Below are positions 40,671 to 47,887 of a stretch of 64,000 bases of DNA, in pieces; positions within the stretch are counted from its first letter, which is position 1, and each line of letters begins with the position of its first letter. Source of the stretch: Lachnospiraceae bacterium (lineage in GTDB: Bacteria; Bacillota; Clostridia; Lachnospirales; Lachnospiraceae). The notes beneath the pieces are model-generated. The model was not told where the DNA came from and ran no database searches. It saw nothing but the letters and a program-made list of their open reading frames with translations. The stretch is from contig JAILPS010000007.1 in assembly GCA_024699325.1 (NCBI GenBank), positions 20,915-84,914 of the forward strand, read 5' to 3'. The translations under genes and the position numbers were made by a program.

Positions 40671-42230
40671 CTATATACTTTTCCAGCCCTCGGCGTCGAT
40701 AACCCTGGTGGCCAGTCCGTCGTAAAACTCCGGCTCGTGGCAAACCATGATTATGCTGCCCTTGTAGGCTTTGAGCGCTCTCTTAAGTTCCTCCTTGGCG
40801 TCCACATCCAGGTGGTTTGTGGGCTCGTCTAGAACCAATATGTTGCTTGGCCTGTTGATAAGCTTGCAGAGCCTTACCTTGGCCTGCTCGCCTCCCGACA
40901 AAACCTGTACCTGACTTTCGATGTGTTTGGTGGTGAGACCGCATTTGGCGAGGGCTGAGCGCACCTCGTACTGTGAAAATGACGGAAACTCCTGCCATAT
41001 CTCCTCGATACAGGTTCTGGTGTTTCCAGGCGCCATCTCCTGCTCGAAATAGCCAATCTCTAAGTAGTCTCCCAGCTCCACACTTCCTGAAATCGCAGGT
41101 ATAAGTCCCAAGATACTCTTTAAAAGAGTGGTCTTACCTATACCGTTGCTTCCCCTGATGACCACCTTCTCTCCCCTCTCCATCTGAAGATTCAGAGGGT
41201 TTGTGAGAGGCATGTCGTAGCCGATCACCAGATTATCAGTTGTAAATATGTATTTGCCGGCGGCTCTCGCCTCCTTAAAGTTAAACTCAGGCTTCGGCTT
41301 CTCCTTAGCAAGCTCGATGACGTCCATCTTGTCCAGCTTCTTCTGGCGCGACATGGCCATGTTTCTTGTGGCGACTCTCGCCTTATTCCTGGCGACGAAA
41401 TCCTGAAGCTCGCTAATCTCCTGCTGCTGTTTCTTATACGCTGCCTCAAGCTGCGCCTTCTGGGCCTCGTGTACCGCCACGAAGTGGTCATAGTCGCCCA
41501 CATATCTGTCTAGATGCTGGTTTTCCATGTTGTACACATGGTTGATAACGCTGTTTAAGAACGGTATGTCGTGGCTTATAAGTATAAATGCGCTCTCGTA
41601 CTCCTGAAGATAGCGCTTAAGCCACTCTATATGCTCTGCATCTAAATAGTTGGTGGGCTCGTCGAGAAGCAAAATGTCTGGCTTCTCAAGCAAGAGCTTG
41701 GCGAGAAGAATCTTGGTTCGCTGTCCTCCCGAGAGCTCGGTGACATCGCTGTCTAACCCGTCAGAGCCAATCTCTGTGAGGCCAAGCGCCCTTCCGACCT
41801 CCTCGACCTTGCTGTCGATTATGTAGAAGTCGTGGGCTGTCAGAAGGTCCTGAAGCGTCCCCGCCTCAGCGAGCATGTCGTTCATCTCGTCCTCGGACAC
41901 ATCAGCCATACCTTCGTAAATCTTGTTGATCTGTTCCTCCATCTCGTAGAGGTAGGAAAATGCGCTCTTTAGCACGTCGCGCACGCTCATGCCCTTAGTC
42001 AAAACCGCGTGCTGGTCAAGGTATCCCGCCCTCACGTGCTTGGACCACTCAATCTTGCCCTCGTCAGGCTTAAGCTTGCCCGTGATTATGTTCATGAAGG
42101 TGGATTTGCCCTCTCCGTTGGCGCCCACAAGTCCAATGTGCTCCCCCGCTAAGAGTCTGAAGCTCACATCGTTAAATATGGCTCTGTCTCCGAAACCGTG
42201 GGTAAGATGTTCAACATTTAAAATGCTCAT
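40671..42230 (-). CDS. ABC-F family ATPase (YkpA/YbiT-like)
   Basis: A 519-residue soluble protein with two ABC domains and no membrane segment. Walker A motifs are GANGEGKST (about 35) and GSNGIGKTT; signatures are LSGGQ in both halves; Walker B ends in LLLDEPTNYLD and LVLDEPTNHLD. The 80-residue charged linker (YKKQQQEISELQDFVARNKARV) is the ABC-F PtIM. Members act on ribosomes. The sequence resembles the YkpA/YbiT group more than antibiotic-resistance ABC-F proteins. Its ATG overlaps the stop of the GH5 cellulase gene (TAATG), an unexpected pairing. Confidence 0.94.
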   Translation of the reverse strand: MSILNVEHLTHGFGDRAIFNDVSFRLLAGEHIGLVGANGEGKSTFMNIITGKLKPDEGKIEWSKHVRAGYLDQHAVLTKGMSVRDVLKSAFSYLYEMEEQINKIYEGMADVSEDEMNDMLAEAGTLQDLLTAHDFYIIDSKVEEVGRALGLTEIGSDGLDSDVTELSGGQRTKILLAKLLLEKPDILLLDEPTNYLDAEHIEWLKRYLQEYESAFILISHDIPFLNSVINHVYNMENQHLDRYVGDYDHFVAVHEAQKAQLEAAYKKQQQEISELQDFVARNKARVATRNMAMSRQKKLDKMDVIELAKEKPKPEFNFKEARAAGKYIFTTDNLVIGYDMPLTNPLNLQMERGEKVVIRGSNGIGKTTLLKSILGLIPAISGSVELGDYLEIGYFEQEMAPGNTRTCIEEIWQEFPSFSQYEVRSALAKCGLTTKHIESQVQVLSGGEQAKVRLCKLINRPSNILVLDEPTNHLDVDAKEELKRALKAYKGSIIMVCHEPEFYDGLATRVIDAEGWKSI

Positions 42231-44236
42231 TAATATAACTCTCCAAGTGATATTCCGTTGCCTGCTGTTCCGAGAGGTATCTCGTGGTCGAGGCTTACAA
42301 ATTTGCCGTTTTCCTGCCAGATAACCTCCTTGACGAAGGCGTACTTCTCCTCATCCCAGGTTGTGAAGTCGTCAAGCACCAGTCCGCCTGTGTCTCCTGA
42401 GTTGGAGTTAAAGCACCAGAAGGTGTAGTTGAGCTTATAGTTCTTGATAAGCTCGCGAAGATATGTCATCCACGTAAGGTTTGGCTCCTTCATGAAACCG
42501 CCCCACTCTCCGATGAGAAGAGGCGCGATATTTTCCTCGTAAATATAGAACCAGTTGTCGTGCCAGCAGTCCTCCATAAGAGAATCGTAGTCGTAGCTTC
42601 CCTCAAACCATGGCTGCTTGTAAACAGTTGGGCCGTAGTCGTGAGGTGAATACACGAGCTGTGACTGGTACTGTCCCAAATCGATAGGGTAGTCTGCGAC
42701 ACCGCGAAGGTTGCCGCCCCACCAGTTGAAGTAGTACTGCTTGTCATCCGTGGAGCTGTAATCGCCGTTTGCGGCCAGATCCATAGGGTAGATCTCGATA
42801 CCCTCAACCATGATCAGAAGGTTCGGATTCACAGCGAGCACCTTGAGCGCAGTATCCTCTGCGGCGTATTTCCAGTTGTTTGCGTCTGTCGAATCGTTCC
42901 AGATGGCAGCGCCGTCGCCCTCGTAAGGCTTGCCGTGAGGCTCATTCTCTAAGTCAAATGCGAGAATTGTGTCGTCGTTTTTGTATCTCTCTGCCAGCCA
43001 TACCCATGCCTCCTGGAAATCCTCGTAGGAGATGTCGCCGTTGTACCACAGGTTGACATTATGTCCGCTGGCGTCGGTCTTGGCGCAGTGAACATCCACC
43101 ATTACATGGATACCGTTGGCACGGCACTGTCCCAAAACATAGTCAAATATCTCCAAGCTGTCCATGCCGACCAGATAGAAGTTGGTTGCCTGGTTGAAGT
43201 TGGCTGTAGGAGCCTGTCCGTCCTTCCACTGAAGGATTAACTCTGTGGAAATCGGGATTCGAAGAAGGTTGAAGCCGTGGTCTGCAATCGCCTTAAGAGA
43301 AGAATTCAGATCACATGCCCACAGTCCGTCAAATGTGTTGGTTCCGGTGTTGTAGCCGAACCAGTTGATACCTGTAAGCCACACTGGGTTTCCGTCCTTG
43401 TCCACAATCTGGTTGCCCACGCAGTGGAGCCAGTCGTCAGTTGAAGGCTCTGGAACCTCAAGCGCTCCGCTGTTAGCCTGCTGGTTGTTATTGTTATTAT
43501 TATTGTTGTTATTGTTATTATTGTTATTCTGCGAATAGTCAGGGGTCTCGATGGTGCTTCCCGCTGTCACTGTACCGCTTAAGTCACCGCTCACGCCTGC
43601 GAGAATAAGACCTAACTGGCAGCTCTCTCCCGGTGCCAATGTGCCGTTGTAATCCACGTTCTGAACAACTAAAGTGTCACCTGAGATGCTGTAGTTTCCG
43701 CTCCAGCCCTGGTCAATGCTCACACCGCTTCCCACGTTAATGTTGGCAGTCCAGCCAGAGATGGTGTTTGAGGAACCGTTCTTAACCACGATATCAAGCT
43801 GTGTGTACACAGGGTTTTCACCCCAACCGCCTGCTCTTGTGACTGTGACGCTGAGCTCGCCGTTTAAACTCTGAGCCGTGGTCTCCGTCTGAGAAGGTGT
43901 GTTGGCTGTGGTCTCAGCCACAGGATCAGCTGCCTTCGTGGTCTCAGCCTGCGGTGAAGCTGTGGTAGCGTCAACCTGCTCATTCTCCTTCGCGGTTGTC
44001 TCTGCGCTGTTATTTGCAGCCGTGGTCTCCTCAGCCGCCGTTGTCTCTGATGCAATATTTTTATCCTTCTTGTCATTATTTCCCATCTTCGAGAAGATAA
44101 TGCCTAGCGCCAGCACAAACAGAGCCACGGTAACCATGATTGCGATAACCAGACCCTTGATGTTGGTCTCGCTCTTTGCGTTGCCGCTTGAAACGCTGTT
44201 TTGCTGTTCATTTTTCTCTAAATTCTCTTCGCTCAT
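42230..44236 (-). CDS. Membrane-anchored GH5 endoglucanase with CBM2 domain
   Basis: A 668-residue cellulase. A cytoplasmic tail and one uncleaved transmembrane helix (about 28-49) anchor it; a Thr/Ala/Glu-rich linker follows. Residues 132-225 form a CBM2-like cellulose-binding domain (GWGENPVYTQLDIVVKNGS, ISGWTANINV). A 15-Asn linker (codons 43484-43528) leads to a GH5 barrel with acid/base Glu432 in LENEPHG and nucleophile Glu577 in LIGEWGGF. Beta-1,4-glucan is the likely substrate. The start MSEENLEK follows GGGAGG; an in-frame ATG five codons upstream is less likely. Downstream it overlaps an ABC-F gene. Confidence 0.94.
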   Translation of the reverse strand: MSEENLEKNEQQNSVSSGNAKSETNIKGLVIAIMVTVALFVLALGIIFSKMGNNDKKDKNIASETTAAEETTAANNSAETTAKENEQVDATTASPQAETTKAADPVAETTANTPSQTETTAQSLNGELSVTVTRAGGWGENPVYTQLDIVVKNGSSNTISGWTANINVGSGVSIDQGWSGNYSISGDTLVVQNVDYNGTLAPGESCQLGLILAGVSGDLSGTVTAGSTIETPDYSQNNNNNNNNNNNNNNNQQANSGALEVPEPSTDDWLHCVGNQIVDKDGNPVWLTGINWFGYNTGTNTFDGLWACDLNSSLKAIADHGFNLLRIPISTELILQWKDGQAPTANFNQATNFYLVGMDSLEIFDYVLGQCRANGIHVMVDVHCAKTDASGHNVNLWYNGDISYEDFQEAWVWLAERYKNDDTILAFDLENEPHGKPYEGDGAAIWNDSTDANNWKYAAEDTALKVLAVNPNLLIMVEGIEIYPMDLAANGDYSSTDDKQYYFNWWGGNLRGVADYPIDLGQYQSQLVYSPHDYGPTVYKQPWFEGSYDYDSLMEDCWHDNWFYIYEENIAPLLIGEWGGFMKEPNLTWMTYLRELIKNYKLNYTFWCFNSNSGDTGGLVLDDFTTWDEEKYAFVKEVIWQENGKFVSLDHEIPLGTAGNGISLGELY
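43484..43528 (-). repeat. Poly-asparagine codon tract in the GH5 gene
   Basis: Fifteen consecutive Asn codons in mixed AAT and AAC form a 45-bp trinucleotide tract between CBM2 and GH5. Changes in copy number would alter linker length in frame. Confidence 0.95.
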
Positions 44237-44283
44237 AAAAACCTCCCACAATTTTTATGTGTGCACCGCGCACTACGGCGTCC

Positions 44284-44312
44284 ATTATATCAATACTTAA
44301 AACATTTTTCCA
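44284..44312 (-). promoter_or_regulatory. Promoter of the GH5-ABC-F operon
   Basis: TGGAAA (44307-44312), 17 nt, consensus TATAAT (44284-44289). A GTGC-ACCGC-GCAC repeat lies in the leader. Confidence 0.65.
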
Positions 44313-44321
44313 CACCTTTAT

Positions 44322-44348
44322 AAAAAAAGTGGTCGCCTAAGCGACCAC
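44322..44348 (-). terminator. Terminator overlapping the bioY stop codon
   Basis: GTGGTCGC (44341-44348) pairs perfectly with GCGACCAC (44329-44336) around TTAG, followed by seven U. The loop carries part of the TAG stop of bioY (44337-44339). Confidence 0.93.
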
Positions 44349-44894
44349 CTCTGTGTTTAAATATTTGCCGACTCTTTTGCTTATCACAACCGCCACGGCG
44401 ATTTTGCAAAGATCCGGGATTATGAATGGTATCACACACCATGTGAGCGCCGTCCACAGACCAACCGAAGCCTTGGTTTTAGCATATACAACCATGAACC
44501 ACGCGGTTCCAAACGCATAGCAGACTATGAGTCCCAAAACCATGGCCAGAGCCATGACCCACACCTTCCTGCTCTTCTTAAGGATCAGGCCTGTCACGAG
44601 AGCCGAGAAGATAAAGCCGATTATATATCCACCCGTGGTTCCCATGAGGACCGAAGCGCCGCCCTTAAACCCTGCAAACACAGGCACACCGATAAGCCCC
44701 AGGATAATGTAAACCAGGACCGCTATGAGCCCCCTCTCCATGCCCAGAAGACCGATGGTCACAAACACTGCAAATGTCTGAAGTGTAAAAGGCACCGCAA
44801 AATAAGGCACCGTTATCCACGAGCAAACCGCCATCACGGCAACCATAAGCCCTATGTATGCAATATCAATTGTCTTAAACTTAGTTTTTCCCAT
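44337..44894 (-). CDS. bioY: BioY biotin transporter substrate-binding subunit
   Basis: A 185-residue integral membrane protein with about six helices. It has the BioY features VPFTLQTFAVFV near residue 35, GLLGMERG, GLIGVPVFAGFKGG and TGGYIIGF. BioY captures biotin as the S component of an ECF transporter; the EcfA/EcfT partners are not in this window. The start MGKTKFK follows AGGAGG; the in-frame start 13 codons upstream lies inside the promoter and is rejected. Control is probably by biotin through BirA, given the dyad over its promoter. It is monocistronic with a terminator at its end. Confidence 0.96.
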   Translation of the reverse strand: MGKTKFKTIDIAYIGLMVAVMAVCSWITVPYFAVPFTLQTFAVFVTIGLLGMERGLIAVLVYIILGLIGVPVFAGFKGGASVLMGTTGGYIIGFIFSALVTGLILKKSRKVWVMALAMVLGLIVCYAFGTAWFMVVYAKTKASVGLWTALTWCVIPFIIPDLCKIAVAVVISKRVGKYLNTEVVA

Positions 44895-44902
44895 GTCAAA
44901 CC

Positions 44903-44922
44903 TCCTAGGCAACTGCCTAGGA
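44903..44922. promoter_or_regulatory. Perfect palindrome at the bioY transcription start and ribosome-binding site
   Basis: TCCTAGGCA-AC-TGCCTAGGA is a 9-bp perfect inverted repeat. It starts two bases after the -10 hexamer and ends in the Shine-Dalgarno sequence. Because transcription would begin inside the first arm, a DNA operator is more likely than an RNA hairpin. Confidence 0.6.
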
Positions 44923-44923
44923 T

Positions 44924-44952
44924 AAGTTATCACATGGTTTCACAAATGTCAA
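44924..44952 (-). promoter_or_regulatory. Promoter of bioY
   Basis: TTGACA (44947-44952), 17 nt, TAACTT (44924-44929). The -35 lies within one arm of the BirA-like dyad. Confidence 0.72.
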
Positions 44953-44977
44953 CATTTATTTTTAAAAAGTTGACATT
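44945..44977. promoter_or_regulatory. BirA-like operator of bioY
   Basis: AATGTCAAC (44945-44953) and GTTGACATT (44969-44977) form a perfect 9-bp dyad with a 15-nt A/T-rich spacer. Known BirA operators have the same geometry (arms near TTGTTAAC/GTTAACAA, spacer 14-16 nt), and the target gene is a biotin transporter. Confidence 0.72.
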
Positions 44978-44979
44978 CT

Positions 44980-46467
44980 CTATTTGCTCGACTTGACTAC
45001 TATATTTCCTCCAAGCTCGAAAATATTAAGTCTCGTTCCATCCTCCATATTTATATAGCATCCAAGCCTTTCATAGTCATAACCAAATTCGCCAACCTCT
45101 ATGGCAGTGCCCTGGGGGAATACAGAGTGCTCATATGTGCTGGCGGGATACTCCGTAATCCTATCTAAGTCAAATCCACAGACCGGCTTAATCTCTGGGG
45201 TATACTGCTCACTGAGCTGTATGTAGTCTTTCATTGCGAAATCGTTATCAAGCTTCATAAATATCATCTCGCTGTGGCCGTCCTTATACTGCACGGCAAG
45301 TGACACATATGTGTTATAGCCATCCCAAAAGCTGACTCTGCAGCCGCTTATATAGTCTCTGGCGTCGTCCAGATACTCTCCACCTAATTTGTCGAGATAG
45401 TATTTAAAGAAGAATTTGCATATATCCTCATTAGTAAAACCTCTGTATAATGCCTCTATTTCGTTAAACTCCTCAATCTCTGACATATCGTCGATTGGCA
45501 TCATTCCAGGAATCGCATCATAACCAAACAGTGCTACATCCCTGTTTTCAAAACTGTTCAGAGTTATGAACGGATCTGCCCCAAAAACACTGTCATAGCT
45601 TGAGCCTATCACATTACAGCAATAATCATTCTGTAGCAGCAACTTTCCATCCCACTTATTTGAAAACGGAACTATGCCACTATTGCCGTCCCACTCTATA
45701 AGCAGCTGCATTCCCCAATCACATACTTTCTCTTCAATCCATGTCACCCCTTCCTTAATATAGAAGTTTTCATCTGAATAGTTGCTGTCAACCACATTTG
45801 TAACAGTTATAAACTGACCGGCGGGAATAATCTGTACTCCCGATGTCGTCATGACTGCAAGAGGCTTATATGTTATCAGGGCTCTTCCATCAAAATAGTA
45901 GTGCCTATCATACATAACATCGAATTTATATTTAAAAAAGTAATCCACAGACCGCCAATTATAAAGACCATCAAAGCAAATATTCTTCATAACTCGAACC
46001 GTTTCATTATCTGCCATCAGTTTTCCATCCATGGTAATCACTGAAGATATCCCGGCAGGATCCACCTTGATTACAGTGATATCATTGTAAGATGTACTAT
46101 CGCCGCACTCAAACGCTATATAAAAATAGTTTGTATCGTGGTACACGACTCCTCTGATATTGTTATTCGAATTCTCAAACAATATATGGTTTTCTTCGTA
46201 ATCAGGCCCCGACGAATATATAACAGAATATCCATACTCTTCCTTATTTACGGTGAAGATATAACTGTATTCCAATCCTGCCATACAGAAAACACACTCT
46301 CTGTCCATTACAAGCGGAACAACAGGGGCCATATCCAAACTGTATCTGACAGGTGTCTTCTCAACTATTATCTCCCCGGTTGTCTCGAGAATATCTGCGC
46401 TGTCGGTTCTTGCTGAACAGCCACACAGAAAAAACATGAGAGCTGTTATTATCAATAGTTTTTTCAT
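44980..46467 (-). CDS. Unrecognised surface lipoprotein
   Basis: I do not recognise this 495-residue protein. The signal peptide ends in LCGC (Cys17), a good lipobox. The mature part is rich in Tyr, Asp and Phe and appears mostly beta-stranded up to about residue 300, with many short strands as in propeller or sandwich folds; no known motif or catalytic signature is visible. Its DNA is visibly more A/T-rich than neighbouring genes. The ATG overlaps the stop of the preceding membrane protein gene (ATGA), so the two are translated together and probably act together at the cell surface. Confidence 0.85.
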   Translation of the reverse strand: MKKLLIITALMFFLCGCSARTDSADILETTGEIIVEKTPVRYSLDMAPVVPLVMDRECVFCMAGLEYSYIFTVNKEEYGYSVIYSSGPDYEENHILFENSNNNIRGVVYHDTNYFYIAFECGDSTSYNDITVIKVDPAGISSVITMDGKLMADNETVRVMKNICFDGLYNWRSVDYFFKYKFDVMYDRHYYFDGRALITYKPLAVMTTSGVQIIPAGQFITVTNVVDSNYSDENFYIKEGVTWIEEKVCDWGMQLLIEWDGNSGIVPFSNKWDGKLLLQNDYCCNVIGSSYDSVFGADPFITLNSFENRDVALFGYDAIPGMMPIDDMSEIEEFNEIEALYRGFTNEDICKFFFKYYLDKLGGEYLDDARDYISGCRVSFWDGYNTYVSLAVQYKDGHSEMIFMKLDNDFAMKDYIQLSEQYTPEIKPVCGFDLDRITEYPASTYEHSVFPQGTAIEVGEFGYDYERLGCYINMEDGTRLNIFELGGNIVVKSSK

Positions 46468-47873
46468 GTCTCCTCCTCCGTATAGCTAAACACCTCGTCA
46501 AACATAATATCATCATCAACAAGACGATATTGATTGACACCGTTCTCATCAGGCCCCATATTCTCCATGTATATGACGCCCAAATCTCCCAAATCAGTCT
46601 CAATAAGATATCCCTGAACACTTATATATTCACATGTTCCATCCTCCAGATACTTCTTTTTAACACCCGCAATTCCCGCAATAATCCTCGCATAATTACC
46701 ATGGATTTCTTCTATGTCTTCTGATACTGAATAATTAGACAGGTAATTATATTCGTTTATTTCATTAGTAACACAGGTAAATAGCCCATGCACTGTTCTA
46801 TTCTGCCTGTATATTGCGGATCCCTCAAGAAAGATATAGCCGACAGCATAATATTCCCCTTGTTCTACATTATAGTTGGCATCTATATACCGAAGAAAGA
46901 CAGAAGAAGCGTAAATGCTTTGCCTCCGCATTCCATGTTCCCTTGCAAATGAGAACTCCTTAAAAAGATTCTCCCTGGTGGCGCTATAATAGCCATGGTC
47001 AAAATATGTGCTTCCCCCGTATGTATTTTCAAACAGACGAAGCTCTCCTATAATCTCGTAACTGTTCTCTATCTTCCATTCACTCTGTTCACCATATTCT
47101 TCAAACAACTTCATCCTGTATATGGTGTTTAATGTATCGGTCCCGTCTTCTTTCACCACGATGATTTCATAGTAATCCTCACTAACAGGATTTAGAATTA
47201 TGTTCGTCACGTAGTCCCACCATTCCACCTCTGCGCTTATTGTATTAACTCTTCCTAAATCCGCCGTTATGTATTCGATATTCATGGTTGCCGTGGTCAC
47301 CTCGCTGCCGTCCACATATTTCTTCTCCTCAACCACATATAATGCCTCCGGGAAATTCTTGTCGGAGTTTAACTCTGTGTAGACCACGTGACTGCAGGCA
47401 TATTCCTTCGTCATCTCAACTACCTGGTATTTTCCTGAAACCGCGCTGTCTATATAATGCTCCTCCCTGCCCGCAGTGTTTGGAGAATTGTCTGCAAGCG
47501 ATTTAACTGCGCTATAATATATCTCCTCCCTGTTGCCACAGTTTAAATCCACCAGTGGATCATTCACTGCAGGAATCGTCTCCTGTGAGACTGTCGTGGT
47601 CTGTGTCTCCTCTGCAGTCTCTGTGGGGTTTTTGTCCATATCGCTATTCTTCCACCACAACAGAGCACCTGCAAACATTGCCATAACTGCCACAGCTATA
47701 ACGCCAAAAAGCCACGTTTTTTTGCGTGGCTTATCCTCTGTCTCGAACTCATCATCAGTGGTCTTTTCAGGGCTATTATTAACAGTAGCGGGCTCCTTTG
47801 GGGTTTCCTCATAGGCAAATTCCACCTTGGCACCGTCGCCCTTCCACTCTATCTTTTCATTGTTATCTTTCAT
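46464..47873 (-). CDS. Unrecognised single-pass membrane protein
   Basis: A 469-residue protein with an acidic cytoplasmic tail (1-50), a KPRKKTW basic stop-transfer, one transmembrane helix (about 54-74, FGVIAVAVMAMFAGALLWW) and a Thr/Glu-rich spacer before a roughly 360-residue outer domain. That domain is Tyr/Glu-rich with alternating strands; no family is recognised. Architecture (tail, helix, ETQTTTV-type spacer, outer domain) matches the GH5 and 273-residue proteins of this window, a local style for anchored surface proteins. The ribosome-binding site is weak, so it may depend on coupling to GH43, whose stop is 14 nt upstream. Confidence 0.85.
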   Translation of the reverse strand: MKDNNEKIEWKGDGAKVEFAYEETPKEPATVNNSPEKTTDDEFETEDKPRKKTWLFGVIAVAVMAMFAGALLWWKNSDMDKNPTETAEETQTTTVSQETIPAVNDPLVDLNCGNREEIYYSAVKSLADNSPNTAGREEHYIDSAVSGKYQVVEMTKEYACSHVVYTELNSDKNFPEALYVVEEKKYVDGSEVTTATMNIEYITADLGRVNTISAEVEWWDYVTNIILNPVSEDYYEIIVVKEDGTDTLNTIYRMKLFEEYGEQSEWKIENSYEIIGELRLFENTYGGSTYFDHGYYSATRENLFKEFSFAREHGMRRQSIYASSVFLRYIDANYNVEQGEYYAVGYIFLEGSAIYRQNRTVHGLFTCVTNEINEYNYLSNYSVSEDIEEIHGNYARIIAGIAGVKKKYLEDGTCEYISVQGYLIETDLGDLGVIYMENMGPDENGVNQYRLVDDDIMFDEVFSYTEEET

Positions 47874-47887
47874 AATGCCATCAGTTG

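Noticed and set aside
43864..44300. Arg-rich and Ala/Val-rich frames opposite or out of frame with the Thr-rich linker of the GH5 gene.
   Set aside because: They arise from the repetitive linker codons read in other frames; no start signals.
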